Made by a program: the position numbers and the translations under genes
The notes under the pieces: generated by a model
Databases searched by the model: none
What the model was told of the DNA's origin: nothing
Seen by the model: only the letters and a program-made list of their open reading frames with translations
Source: Palsa-504 sp963789225
GTDB lineage: Bacteria > Actinomycetota > Actinomycetes > Streptosporangiales > Streptosporangiaceae
NCBI GenBank assembly: GCA_963789225.1
Contig: CAWBKD010000046.1
Coordinates: 1,187,611-1,251,610, forward strand
Reading direction: 5' to 3'
DNA: 64,000 nt
Shown here: positions 52,696-61,822 of the stretch, one piece after another
How positions within the stretch are numbered: position 1 is the first letter of the stretch
Layout: each line of letters starts with the position of its first letter

Positions 52696-53871
52696 CTAAT
52701 CGGGGTGCTCCAGCCACGCGCGGACCTCGTCGCCGTGCTCGTCAAGCTTGGGCGGCGGGAGCGGGTAGCTGGGCGGGGTCACCGAGAAGGTCACCGGGTG
52801 GCGGATGCCGGGCCGCGCCGTTTCCCCCTCCCCTGCGGTCACGATCGGGTCCAAGCCGATCTGGCTGGCGAATTCGATGCCCGCGTCGACCGTGTTGATC
52901 GGGCCGCACGGCACGCCCGCGGCGATGAGGATGCCGAACCACTCGGCCGCCGGGCGGTCGGCCAGCAGGCCGATCAGCAGCGCGCGCAACTGCTCGCGGT
53001 TTGAAGTCCGGGCCGGATTGGTGGCGAAGAGGGGATCGTGACCGAGGTTCGGCGCGCCGAGGGCCTCGCACAGCTTGCGGAACTGGGCGTCGTTGCCGAC
53101 CGCGATGACCAGGTCGCCGTCGCCGGTGGGGAACGGCTCGTAGGGGTAGACGCTGGGGTGGGCGTTGCCCATCCGGAACGGGACCACCCCGCCCGCGGCG
53201 TACGCGCTGGTCTGGTTCACCATCCCGGACAGGGCGCTCGCCATCAGGCTGGCCTCTACGAGCTGGCCCTGGCCGGTGGCAGCGCGGTGGTTGAGCGCGG
53301 CGAGGATCGCGATGGCGGTATGCAGGCCCGCGATCACGTCGAACACCGAGATGCCTGAGCGGTACGCCGGCCCGTCGGGCGACCCGGTCATGCTCATCAG
53401 CCCGGACATGGCCTGCACCATGAGGTCGTAGCCGGGCAGGTCCCTGCCCTCGCCGCTGCCGAACCCGCTGATCGAGGCGTAGACGATCCAGGGGTTGGCG
53501 GCGCTGACCGAGTCGTAGTCCAGGCCGAACCTGGCCAGCCCGCCCGGCTTGAAGTTCTCCACGAAGACGTCGGCCCGGCGGGCGAGCGTGCGGGCCAGTT
53601 TCTGGTCGCTTTCGTCGGTCAGGTCCAGCGCGACCGATCGCTTGTTCCTGTTGATCGCCAGGTAGTACGTGGACACGCCGTCCGGGGCGGCCGGGGGCGT
53701 CCAGCGGCGGGTGTCATCCCCCGCCGGGCTCTCGACCTTGATCACGTCGGCGCCCAGGTCGGCGAGGAGCATCGTGCAGTAGGGACCGGCCAGGACGCGG
53801 GAGAAATCGGCGACGAGCAGCCCAGCCAGGGGGCCGGGACGAGGCTGGGCCGACCCGTCTTGACTGGTCAT
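52696..53871 (-). CDS. Family III CoA-transferase (CaiB/BaiF/Frc)
   Basis: A 391-residue CoA-transferase. The N-terminus GLLVADFSRVLAGPYCTMLLADLGADVIKVE is the family signature, the catalytic Asp is Asp149 in GRDLPGYDLMVQA, and ENFKPG and SGFG are typical. It moves CoA between carboxylic acids. The ATG at 53871 is chosen because the family motif follows and AAGGGA precedes it; more upstream codons look non-coding. The 3' end forms the right-hand boundary of the low-GC island. Confidence 0.93.
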   Translation of the reverse strand: MTSQDGSAQPRPGPLAGLLVADFSRVLAGPYCTMLLADLGADVIKVESPAGDDTRRWTPPAAPDGVSTYYLAINRNKRSVALDLTDESDQKLARTLARRADVFVENFKPGGLARFGLDYDSVSAANPWIVYASISGFGSGEGRDLPGYDLMVQAMSGLMSMTGSPDGPAYRSGISVFDVIAGLHTAIAILAALNHRAATGQGQLVEASLMASALSGMVNQTSAYAAGGVVPFRMGNAHPSVYPYEPFPTGDGDLVIAVGNDAQFRKLCEALGAPNLGHDPLFATNPARTSNREQLRALLIGLLADRPAAEWFGILIAAGVPCGPINTVDAGIEFASQIGLDPIVTAGEGETARPGIRHPVTFSVTPPSYPLPPPKLDEHGDEVRAWLEHPD

Positions 53872-54110
53872 GAGGTCCCTTCGGTCCGCGCTTACGGTCT
53901 CGGCCACGCGCCGCGTGGCCTGATCGCACTGTAACCCGGCGGGTCCTGAGGGTCTGTGCCGACGGCGGCATCGGGCGGCTCGATATTGATGCGCCCCACC
54001 ATTGACACCGGCCTCAGAACTGGACAGGCTTCCGATCAGGCCGCGTTCAATGCGGTTAAACTCGCCCCCGCGGCCCCTAGCCTGACAGCGCCCCATAGTG
54101 GAGGTTTCCC

Positions 54111-55565
54111 ATGACGACGGCAGCGGACCTGGTAGCGGGACGGCCGTTGGTATTCCGTAATGCGACCGTGCTCACGATGGATGACGCGCATCAGGTCCTG
54201 ACCGGTGCGGATGTGCTGGTTAGCGGAGAGCGGATTGCCGCGATCGGCCACGGCCTGTCGGTACCGGACGGCACCGTGGAGATCGACGCGACCGGCGGCA
54301 TCCTCATGCCCGGCATGATCGACACGCACCGGCACATGTGGCAGACCGCCATGCGGGCGTACGGGGCCGACTGGACCCTCACGCAGTACTTCGTCTGGTA
54401 CTACCTGAACTGGGGCAAGAAGTTCCGCCCGCAGGACGTCTACGCGGGGAACCTGCTGTCGGCCATCGAGTCGATCGACGCCGGGGTGACGACCACGGTG
54501 GACTGGTCGCACGGGCTGCAGACGACCGAGCACGCCGAGGCTGCCACCGACGCCCTCGAGGAGGTGCCCGGCCGGTTCGTGCTCGCCTACGGGAACATCC
54601 AGCAGGGGTCGTGGGAATGGAGCACCGCACCGGAGTTCCGCGACTTCTACGTGCGCCGGTTCGACGGCAAGGGCGACATGCTCGGGTTCGCGATCGCCTT
54701 CGACATCCCCGGCGACGACCCGGCGTTCCCGGAGAAGGCCACGTTCGAGGTGGCGCGCGAGATGGGCGTGCCCGTGACCACCCATGCCGGGGTGTACGGG
54801 ATCACCCTGGATGCCGGCGTTCGGCGGATGTACGAGAACGGCTTCTGCACTCCCGAGACGGTCTACGTGCATTCGGCGTCCCTGTCCCCCGACTCCTACC
54901 ACATCATCGCCGCCACCGGCGGGTCCGTGTCGGTCTCGACCGAGAGCGAGTGCAGCGCGGGCCAGGGGTACCCGCCCACCTGGAAGCTCCGCAAGTACGG
55001 CATCCCGGTCTCGCTGTCCCAGGACACCAGCGTCTGGTGGAGCGGCGACATCTTCTCGGCCATGCGGGCCACCCTGTCCGCCGACCGGGTCATGGACCAC
55101 TTCGAGAACCACAACGAGGGCAAGGCCGTCACCAACCACCACCTCCGGGCCGAGCAGGTCGTGGACTGGGCCACCCGCGGCGGTGCTGCGGCGCTCGGGC
55201 TGGACGCCGCGGTTGGCAGCGTGGAGGAGGGCAAGAAGGCCGACCTGGTGCTGATCAAGAACGACCACTCGCCGGTTTCGTTCCCGGTTTTGCACCCGTA
55301 CGGGCACGTGGTCTACCAGGCCCAGCGCGGCGACGTGCACACCGTGGTGGTGAACGGGCGGGTCGTGAAGTTCGACCACCAGCTGGTCGGAGTGGACCTG
55401 GACCGGGCCAGGCGGGCGATCGACGAGACCGTCGGGTACCTGCGTGGCGAACTCGGCGAGGAGGCCTGGAACGAGGGGATGAACCCCGAGGTCCCCGAGC
55501 ACGAGACGCTGTCCAACCCGTACACCTACACCGGCGCGGCCGCCTGGAAGGAAGACGAGAGCTAA
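54111..55565 (+). CDS. Amidohydrolase (cytosine/8-oxoguanine-deaminase-like, ATZ/TRZ family)
   Basis: A 484-residue metal-dependent amidohydrolase. The metal ligands are DTHRHMWQ near residue 71, TTHAGV near 225, VYVHSAS near 252 and the Asp of SLSQDTSVW near 304. The strand GGILMPGMIDTH is typical. The aromatic-rich insertion after the first motif (WTLTQYFVWYYLNWGKK) is found in the ATZ/TRZ group. It deaminates or dechlorinates an N-heterocycle, perhaps a purine. It starts 240 bases from the divergent CoA-transferase gene. Confidence 0.9.
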   Translation: MTTAADLVAGRPLVFRNATVLTMDDAHQVLTGADVLVSGERIAAIGHGLSVPDGTVEIDATGGILMPGMIDTHRHMWQTAMRAYGADWTLTQYFVWYYLNWGKKFRPQDVYAGNLLSAIESIDAGVTTTVDWSHGLQTTEHAEAATDALEEVPGRFVLAYGNIQQGSWEWSTAPEFRDFYVRRFDGKGDMLGFAIAFDIPGDDPAFPEKATFEVAREMGVPVTTHAGVYGITLDAGVRRMYENGFCTPETVYVHSASLSPDSYHIIAATGGSVSVSTESECSAGQGYPPTWKLRKYGIPVSLSQDTSVWWSGDIFSAMRATLSADRVMDHFENHNEGKAVTNHHLRAEQVVDWATRGGAAALGLDAAVGSVEEGKKADLVLIKNDHSPVSFPVLHPYGHVVYQAQRGDVHTVVVNGRVVKFDHQLVGVDLDRARRAIDETVGYLRGELGEEAWNEGMNPEVPEHETLSNPYTYTGAAAWKEDES

Positions 55566-55616
55566 TACCGTGGAGCGGTAACGTTCCCGGAACGGTCCGG
55601 GCCTACCGTTGATGGC

Positions 55617-56834
55617 GTGGGCGGGGAACAGGTAGCACGGGTGCCCGTGGCGGCGAAGGCCGGCGGGCGCCGGGTTGCCCTTTGGGCGCTCAGCGCCGTT
55701 GCGGTGCTGTCTTTGGCGGGCGCGGTGCCGCTGACCGTGCTGTCCGGCCAGCTCGGCGACGGGCTGACGGCGTGGGCCATCGGCATTCCGAGCGCAGGCG
55801 TCGGGTTCCTGGTCGCTCGGCGCCAGCCTGGCAACCCGCTCGGCTGGCTGTTCCTGGTGTGCGCTGGCTGCCTGTTCACCAGCAACGACGCCGTGGACTA
55901 CTCGTACTTCGTCTATCGCCTGGGGCACCATGTGCCCTTCGGTCCGCTGGCCCTGTGGCTAGCTGAGCTGTGGATCGTGGGCATCATCCTGTTGCTGATG
56001 GCGACGCTGCTCTTCCCTGACGGCAGGCCATCCTCCCGGTTCTGGTCCTGGGCCCTGCGGGCCTTTTGCGCACTGATCGTCATCACGCTCGCCGCCTATG
56101 CGGTGGCGACGGCCGGCGCGCTGGCCGCTCATCCGCTCCGCATCGATGCCTCCGGCGGGCTGTCGGCCATCGATAGCCCCCGCGGCTGGTTCTCGGCCGT
56201 CGAGGGGTCGTCGTTCCTCCTGGGCGTCGCGCTGGCGGTGGGATTCATCGTGCGCCAGGTGCTGAGCTGGCTGCGGGCCAGCGGCGTGTACCGCCAGCAG
56301 CTGAAGTGGCTGGCGACCGGCGCGGCGGTCACCATCGCGAGCGGGATCGCCTCGAGCGCCATCCCCACGTCGGGGACCGCCACTACGGTGCTGCTGAACA
56401 ACCTGTTCACGTGCGGCCTGGCGGCGCTGCCGGTGTCGATGGGCGTGGCGATCTTGAGGTACCGGCTGTATGAGATCGACCGGATCATCTCCCGGACGCT
56501 GGCCTACGCGATCGTCACCGGCCTGCTGATCGGTCTTTACGCGGGCCTGGTGCTGCTGGCCACCCAGGTGCTCAAGCTCCACAGCACGGTGGCGGTCGCC
56601 GCCGCCACGCTGGCCGCGGCGGCGCTCTTCAATCCCCTGCGGCGGCGGGTCCAGCAGTTCGTGGACCGTCGGTTCAACCGGGCCAGGTACGACGCGGACC
56701 AGACCGTGGCCGCGTTTGCGGTGCGGCTGAAGGACGCGGTGGACCTGGACTCGGTCCGCGATGACCTGGCCGGTGTGGTGCAGCAGGCCCTGGAACCGGC
56801 CCACCTGTCTGTGTGGGTCAGCCGACGTACCTGA
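55617..56834 (+). CDS. Multi-TM sensor-like membrane protein
   Basis: A 405-residue membrane protein from GTG, with about nine helices and a short cytoplasmic C-terminus (RRRVQQFVDRRFNRARYDADQTVAAFAVRLKDAVDLD). The ending resembles the linker that joins membrane sensors to histidine kinases or GAF domains in actinobacteria, but no kinase domain follows, so it is either a kinase-less relative or truncated. It starts 51 bases after the amidohydrolase stop and may be co-transcribed. Function unknown. Confidence 0.8.
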   Translation: MGGEQVARVPVAAKAGGRRVALWALSAVAVLSLAGAVPLTVLSGQLGDGLTAWAIGIPSAGVGFLVARRQPGNPLGWLFLVCAGCLFTSNDAVDYSYFVYRLGHHVPFGPLALWLAELWIVGIILLLMATLLFPDGRPSSRFWSWALRAFCALIVITLAAYAVATAGALAAHPLRIDASGGLSAIDSPRGWFSAVEGSSFLLGVALAVGFIVRQVLSWLRASGVYRQQLKWLATGAAVTIASGIASSAIPTSGTATTVLLNNLFTCGLAALPVSMGVAILRYRLYEIDRIISRTLAYAIVTGLLIGLYAGLVLLATQVLKLHSTVAVAAATLAAAALFNPLRRRVQQFVDRRFNRARYDADQTVAAFAVRLKDAVDLDSVRDDLAGVVQQALEPAHLSVWVSRRT

Positions 56835-56851
56835 GGGTTGGTTTCGTGTTT

Positions 56852-57856
56852 TTAGGTCTGGCGCAGGCGGGACCAGGCGTCGGCGCCTACGGCAAGGAGC
56901 AGGATGCCGCCGAGGGCGATCTGCTCGTAGAGGGGGTTGAGGCCGAGCAGGTCGAAGCCGTTGCCGATCAGCGCGATGAACAGGACGCCGATCACCGTCC
57001 GCCACATCGCGCCCTCGCCGCCGAGGATGCTCGTCCCGCCCACCACGATGCCCGCGAGCACGGTGAAGGTGAGCGTGGTCTCCCCGTTGGACGCCTGGGC
57101 GCTCAGCACCCGCGAGGCGTCGATCACCCCGCCGAGCGCCGCCGCGCCGCCGCTGAGCACGAACGTGACCGTCTTGATGAGCTGGACCCGCACGCCGGAC
57201 AGGCGCGCCGCCTCGGCGTTGCTGCCGCTCGCGTACATATAACGCCCGGCCGTAGTCCGGCCCAGCACGACGGCGAGGGCCACGACGACGGCGAGCATCG
57301 TCCAGGTCGAGGTATTGACGGTCAGGAACGACGTGCGGGCCAGGTCGGCGAAGCCGGGGCGGCTGTAGTCGATCACGAGGTTCCCGCCGGTAACCAGGCT
57401 GGCCAGGCCGCTGACGACGAAGGACATGGCGAGCGTCGCGATGAGGGCGTTGATCCTGAACGCCGTAACGATGACGCCGTTGACGAGCCCGACGCCCAGT
57501 CCCACGGCGATCCCGGCCACGATGGCGACCGTCGGCGAGGCGAACAGCGCGAGGTGCGCCGCGGTCACCCCGGCCAGCGCGTAGACGGCTCCGACGGACA
57601 GGTCGATCCCCCCGGCCACCAGGACCAGCGTGCCCGCCGCGGCGATGATCAGCGTCGAGGCCTGCTGGTCGAGGATGTCGAGCAGGTTGACCTTGGTGAA
57701 GAACGGCCCGCTCCACACCGACAGCACGATGAACAAGATGATGAACGGGTAGAGGATCCCGGCCCGGCTCAGCCTGTTGAGGAGCGCTTTCGGCGGCTGC
57801 CGCAGCCACTGGCTCGGGGGCGCTGGGGCCTGGGCGATGTCCTGCTGGTCCATCAC
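56852..57856 (-). CDS. ABC sugar transporter permease (RbsC type)
   Basis: A 334-residue permease of the BPD_transp_2 family with about ten helices. Typical segments: PFIILFIVLSVWSGPFF, TLIIAAAGTLVLVAGGIDLSVGAVYAL, ALIATLAMSFVVSGLASL, TILGGEGAMWRTVIG. Start GTG 57856 or ATG 57853; the gene overlaps the ATPase stop. It forms the channel of the Rbs-like importer with the two genes before it. The substrate is unknown; ribose, nucleosides, inositol or autoinducer-2-like sugars are usual for the family. Confidence 0.93.
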   Translation of the reverse strand: MMDQQDIAQAPAPPSQWLRQPPKALLNRLSRAGILYPFIILFIVLSVWSGPFFTKVNLLDILDQQASTLIIAAAGTLVLVAGGIDLSVGAVYALAGVTAAHLALFASPTVAIVAGIAVGLGVGLVNGVIVTAFRINALIATLAMSFVVSGLASLVTGGNLVIDYSRPGFADLARTSFLTVNTSTWTMLAVVVALAVVLGRTTAGRYMYASGSNAEAARLSGVRVQLIKTVTFVLSGGAAALGGVIDASRVLSAQASNGETTLTFTVLAGIVVGGTSILGGEGAMWRTVIGVLFIALIGNGFDLLGLNPLYEQIALGGILLLAVGADAWSRLRQT

Positions 57857-59424
57857 GCACCTCTTCCGCTGCCTAGTTCCGGCGCGCCGAACGCCGCCGC
57901 GAGGATCGCCGCTTCGGTCATGGCGTCGCCGCTGAGTTCGGCGACGATCCGGCCGCCCCGCATCACCAGCACGCGATGCGCGAGGCCGAGGATCTCCTCG
58001 GTGTCCGAGGAAATGAACAGCACCCCGAGGCCCTCGGCGGCGAGCGAGGTCAGCAGGTCGTAGATGGCGCGCTTCGCGCCGACGTCCACGCCCCTGGTCG
58101 GCTCATCCGCGACCAGGACCCGCGGCCCGGCCAGCAGCATCCGGGCGAACAGTGCCTTCTGCTGGTTGCCGCCGGATAGCGTGTTGACCGGTGCATTTTG
58201 CGTCGGAATCCGCACGGCGACCTGGCCCAGGACGCCCGCTACGGCCTGGCGCTCTTTGCGGCGGCGGACCAGGCCGAGTTCGCTGAGGCGGCCCAGGCTG
58301 GCCAGGCTTACGTTCTCGCCGATCGGGCGGCCGAGCAGGAGGCCCTGCTCCTTGCGCGACTCGGGGATCATGGCCAGGCCTTTCCGCAGCGCCGCCCGCG
58401 GGGTGCCTCTGCCCGTTCTGGCCCTCGGCCCGAGGGGGCCGCCGCCGCGCCGGGCGGCGGCGAGTTGCTGGGTGGCCGTCGTCACCGTGCCCGCGGTGAT
58501 CCGCTGCGCCTGGCACAGCGCGCGGGCGAGTTCGGTCCGGCCCGAGCCCACCAGGCCGGCTAGCCCGACGATCTCTCCGGCTTTTACCTCGAGCGACACG
58601 TCGTGCACGCCTGGCGCGGAGAGGTCGCGCGCTTCGAGGACCATTTTGGCCTGCGGCGTTATGGGGCGGCGGGCTGGGAACGCGGTGCCCAGGGACCGGC
58701 CGAGCATGGCGCTCAGCATCGTCTCCACGGTCTCCTGGGTGGCGGGGGCAGTGCGCACGAGGCGGCCGTCGCGCAGGATCGTGACCTTGTTGGCCAGTTC
58801 GGCCACCTCGCGGAGGAAGTGAGAGACCAGGACCACGGTGGTACCGCCGGCCGCGAGCCGCCTGATGACCTCGTGCAGCCGCTCCACGTCTGGTCTGCTG
58901 AGCGCGGCGGTCGGCTCGTCCATCACGATCAGCCCGGCGTTACGGCCCAGCGCGCGCAGGATCTCCACCTTCTGCTGATCCGCCGTCCGCAGGGCGCGGC
59001 CCCTGAGGTCGCCGGCGAGCTCGAATCCCGCCGTGGCGGCGAGTTCGGCGTACCTTCTGCGGAGGGCGCGGCGCGCGACGAAGCCCGCCCTTTGCGGCTC
59101 CGTGCCCAGGAAGACGTTCTCCGCGACCGACAGCGCGGGCACCACCGACAGTTCCTGGGCGATCAGGACGATCCCCTTGGTGATGGCCTCCCGCGGGGAG
59201 TGGAACGTGACCGGCTCGCCCTCGATCAGCAGCTGGCCCCGGTCCGGGGTAAGGGCGCCCGAGATGATCTTCCCGAGCGTCGACTTGCCCGCCCCGTTCT
59301 CGCCGACCAGCGCGTGGATCGACCCCCGGCTGATCTTAAGGCTGACCTCATCCAGGGCACGCACGCCGCCGAAGGACTTGCTGACGTCCACCAGTTCGAC
59401 GTGCGTGCCCGGGGGTTGGGGCAC
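57853..59424 (-). CDS. ABC sugar transporter ATP-binding protein (RbsA type, two ATPase domains)
   Basis: A 523-residue double ATPase from GTG. Domain 1 has Walker A GENGAGKSTLGK near residue 38 and LIVMDEPTAAL; domain 2, as usual in RbsA, has a degenerate site (GLVGSGRTELARAL), with the signature NTLSGGNQQKALFARM and VLVADEPTRGVDVGAK. Between the domains is an insertion (ATQQLAAARRGGGPLGPRA) not found in all homologues. It powers import by the neighbouring permease. Confidence 0.93.
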   Translation of the reverse strand: MPQPPGTHVELVDVSKSFGGVRALDEVSLKISRGSIHALVGENGAGKSTLGKIISGALTPDRGQLLIEGEPVTFHSPREAITKGIVLIAQELSVVPALSVAENVFLGTEPQRAGFVARRALRRRYAELAATAGFELAGDLRGRALRTADQQKVEILRALGRNAGLIVMDEPTAALSRPDVERLHEVIRRLAAGGTTVVLVSHFLREVAELANKVTILRDGRLVRTAPATQETVETMLSAMLGRSLGTAFPARRPITPQAKMVLEARDLSAPGVHDVSLEVKAGEIVGLAGLVGSGRTELARALCQAQRITAGTVTTATQQLAAARRGGGPLGPRARTGRGTPRAALRKGLAMIPESRKEQGLLLGRPIGENVSLASLGRLSELGLVRRRKERQAVAGVLGQVAVRIPTQNAPVNTLSGGNQQKALFARMLLAGPRVLVADEPTRGVDVGAKRAIYDLLTSLAAEGLGVLFISSDTEEILGLAHRVLVMRGGRIVAELSGDAMTEAAILAAAFGAPELGSGRGA

Positions 59425-59427
59425 GGG

Positions 59428-60486
59428 TCAGCCCGGCCACTCGGCGGTGAACTGGGACACGTTGGCCTTGGTCACGATGCCGTTGTCGGGGAGTTCGGCC
59501 ACGGGGTCGATGCCCCCGCTGTCCTGGCCGGTGCGCAGGGCCTTGACGAGCGCCTGCACGGCGAGGCGTCCCTCGCTGGCCGGGGCCTGGGCGACGTCGC
59601 CGTACCACGCGCCGGACGCCACGCCCGCCAGGGCGGCGGCGCTCGCGCCGTAGCCGACCAGGATGACCTTGCCCGTCAGGTGCCTGGCCGCCACCGCCTG
59701 GACGCCGCCCTCGATGCCCTGGTCAGACCCGACGATCAGGTTCAGGTCCGGCTTGGCGGTCAGCATGTCCTGTACCGCGGTCAGCCCGTCGGTGGGGCTG
59801 AAGAAGCTCTGGCCCTGCGCGACGACCTTCACCCCCGGGTCCGCCGCGATCGCCTTGTCGAACGCGCCGGAGATCGCGACGTCCAGCGCGGACGCCTTGA
59901 TGTCGTAGAGGTAACCGACGTTGCACGGGTTGAGGTTCTTCGACTGGCAGGCCTGCACCACCAGGTTGCCGAGCTTGGTGCCGATCTCGGTCGGCACGAA
60001 CATCACGTTGGCCGCGAGGCCCGCGACCTGGGGGGCGTCGGTGGCGTAGTTCGGGCCGAGGACCTGGTCCATGTTCACGACCTTGATGCCCTTGGCGATC
60101 GCCTGCTTGACCAGCGTGATCAGCCCGGTGCCGAAGATCGGCTGCAGGATGATCCCGCTGTACTGGCCCGAGGCGATGACGTCCTGGAGCTGGGAGTACT
60201 GCGTCTGCGGGCTGTTGTTCGCGTCGAAGACCTTGAGCGTTGCGTTGTTGTCGTCGGCCACGGCCTCCGCCGCCGCGAGCATCGGTGCGTCGTAGCTGTT
60301 CTCTACGGCGAACGAGAGGTAGGCGATGTTCAGGTGCTTGGCGGAGGACGTGCTCGCGGAGCTTGATGAGCTTGCGGAGCTTGATGAGCTCGACGAACTG
60401 GAACTGCAGGCCGCGAGCATGAGCGCCGCGGTCGCCATGGCTACGCCGCGGCGCCAGTGTCGCGACAGGAATGGGATGGGTTGCAC
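59428..60486 (-). CDS. Sugar-binding lipoprotein (RbsB type)
   Basis: A 352-residue periplasmic-binding-protein-like lipoprotein. GTG 60486 is chosen because AAGGAG lies 7 bases before it. The signal peptide ends in the lipobox LMLAACSS, then a polyserine linker (SSSSSSSASSSSSASTSS) leads to the Peripla_BP_4 domain (IAYLSFAVENSYDAPML, VKVVNMDQVLGPNYA, LIVGSDQGIEGGVQAV, VGYGASAAALAGV). It captures the substrate for the RbsAC pair. It is separated from the bicupin gene before it by 94 bases. Confidence 0.92.
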   Translation of the reverse strand: MQPIPFLSRHWRRGVAMATAALMLAACSSSSSSSSSSASSSSSASTSSAKHLNIAYLSFAVENSYDAPMLAAAEAVADDNNATLKVFDANNSPQTQYSQLQDVIASGQYSGIILQPIFGTGLITLVKQAIAKGIKVVNMDQVLGPNYATDAPQVAGLAANVMFVPTEIGTKLGNLVVQACQSKNLNPCNVGYLYDIKASALDVAISGAFDKAIAADPGVKVVAQGQSFFSPTDGLTAVQDMLTAKPDLNLIVGSDQGIEGGVQAVAARHLTGKVILVGYGASAAALAGVASGAWYGDVAQAPASEGRLAVQALVKALRTGQDSGGIDPVAELPDNGIVTKANVSQFTAEWPG

Positions 60487-60580
60487 GGCCAGACTCCTTG
60501 TCCTTTTGTCCTTAGGACTGATCCGTGACGGCCCGCCGCGGGGGAAGTCGGTTCCGGCAGCCGTCGGGTGGTGAGCGGTG

Positions 60581-61513
60581 TCAGGTGCGGAGCCAGGGCC
60601 GGCCCGAGGTGCCGCGCGTCTGGGCTTCCAGGCGCTGCCACGGTCCGGTCCAGCGGTAGGAATGGCGGCCGGGCGGCTGCGGGGCCTGGGTTTCGATCCA
60701 GCGCACCCGCCCGCTACCGGTGTTGTAGAAGCCGTGCGTCGAGCCGACGCCGGCGAACAGGACATCGCCTGCGCCCAGCTTGTAGGCGATGCCGTCGAGT
60801 TCCGCGTCAATCTCCCCTTCGAGGAAGAAGTACGCCTCCTCGAAGGGGTGATCGTGAGCCTGCGCGGCCCCGCCCGGCTCGTAGTCGACCATGAACATCA
60901 CGAGCAACTCGGCGCCTAGGCCGCGGTCGACCATCAGCTTGACCGAGATCCCGCTATAGGCGAGCAGGGCGGTGTCCATGCCGGCCGGTTCCCTGTCCCT
61001 GACCCGGTTATCCACCCGCAGCGCCTCCTGCTGCGGCGGCGTGCCCGCATAGTGACCGAGATACCGGCTGACCGGGCTCTTTACGGGCGGCGGCGTTTCG
61101 TGGCCGCTGGTTCCCTGAGTAACGGGGAGGAAGAAGGTATCGCCTGGGCGCTGCCCGGCCGGACGGCGCTGCGGCGTGCTGTGGACAAGCAGGCGGGCCT
61201 GCTCACCGGCGGGGTTCGCCCAGCCGTGCGGCATCCCGATAGGCAGCAGCGCGTAATCGCTGGCACGCAGCTGATGGTGGCGACCGTCGAGGTTCAGTAC
61301 CGGAGTGCCGGCCAGGACGTAGACGGCTGATTCGAAGGAATGCAGGTGCAGGCCGGTCCAGCCGCCCGGCTCGAGCTTGCTGATGGACAGGTCGGTGTGC
61401 ACCGCGCCGGTGTGGCTACCGACCAGGACAGAACTCGAGTAGCCCTCCGCGGACCCGGCGTAGCCCGCTGGCGGCTCCGTGAAGCCCCAGTCGACGCGCT
61501 CGACGTAGTGCAT
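60581..61513 (-). CDS. Bicupin enzyme (ureidoglycine aminohydrolase-like)
   Basis: A 310-residue protein with two cupin domains. Start ATG 61513 (MHYVERVDWGF) has GAGGAG 7 bases upstream. First cupin: GGWTGLHLHSFESAVYVLAG; second, with the likely metal site: GGAAQAHDHPFEEAYFFLEGEIDAEL and GVGSTHGFYNTG, ending WIETQAPQPPGRHSYRW. This shape is that of (S)-ureidoglycine aminohydrolase, which works in purine catabolism, but other ring-opening or sugar-isomerising cupins are similar. The first gene of the RbsBAC operon, so the transported substrate is likely its substrate or precursor. Confidence 0.82.
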   Translation of the reverse strand: MHYVERVDWGFTEPPAGYAGSAEGYSSSVLVGSHTGAVHTDLSISKLEPGGWTGLHLHSFESAVYVLAGTPVLNLDGRHHQLRASDYALLPIGMPHGWANPAGEQARLLVHSTPQRRPAGQRPGDTFFLPVTQGTSGHETPPPVKSPVSRYLGHYAGTPPQQEALRVDNRVRDREPAGMDTALLAYSGISVKLMVDRGLGAELLVMFMVDYEPGGAAQAHDHPFEEAYFFLEGEIDAELDGIAYKLGAGDVLFAGVGSTHGFYNTGSGRVRWIETQAPQPPGRHSYRWTGPWQRLEAQTRGTSGRPWLRT

Positions 61514-61580
61514 GCCGCATCTCCTCGCGTGATCGACCTGCACACCCAGCCGCCCGGACGATGACCCAGGTGAGGTTGGA

Positions 61581-61609
61581 GTTTTAGCCATATTAAATAA
61601 ATAGGTCAA
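61581..61609 (-). promoter_or_regulatory. Promoter of the bicupin-Rbs operon
   Basis: On the minus strand TTGACC (61604-61609), 17 bases, TAAAAC (61581-61586). Transcription would start about 60 bases before the bicupin ATG. An AT-rich near-palindrome, AAGTAACGTTTAACTT at 61639-61654, lies 30 bases upstream of the -35 box and is a candidate site for the XRE-cupin regulator encoded just upstream. Confidence 0.65.
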
Positions 61610-61822
61610 GATCACTACACATCTGCCGGGACACGGGTAAGTAACGTTTAACTTTCTGTGGTGCGGGGACAAGCGCCCGGGGTGGAGACCAGTGCGCGCG
61701 CCAAGGCTCGGCCCGGGGCTGACTCGGCCGCCGGGCGTGGCGGGCTTGGTGTGTGAGCGGCCTCGGTGTGGCGGGCTCAGCGCGCGGGGGCTCGGTGCGT
61801 GAGCCGGGTCGGTGCGACGGGC

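Noticed and set aside
54036..55931. A 631-codon minus-strand frame across the amidohydrolase
   Set aside because: Shadow of the amidohydrolase, whose metal ligands are clear on the plus strand.
58603..60366. A 587-codon plus-strand frame across the Rbs genes
   Set aside because: Antisense of the ATPase and binding protein, rich in Arg, Gly and Val with no motif.
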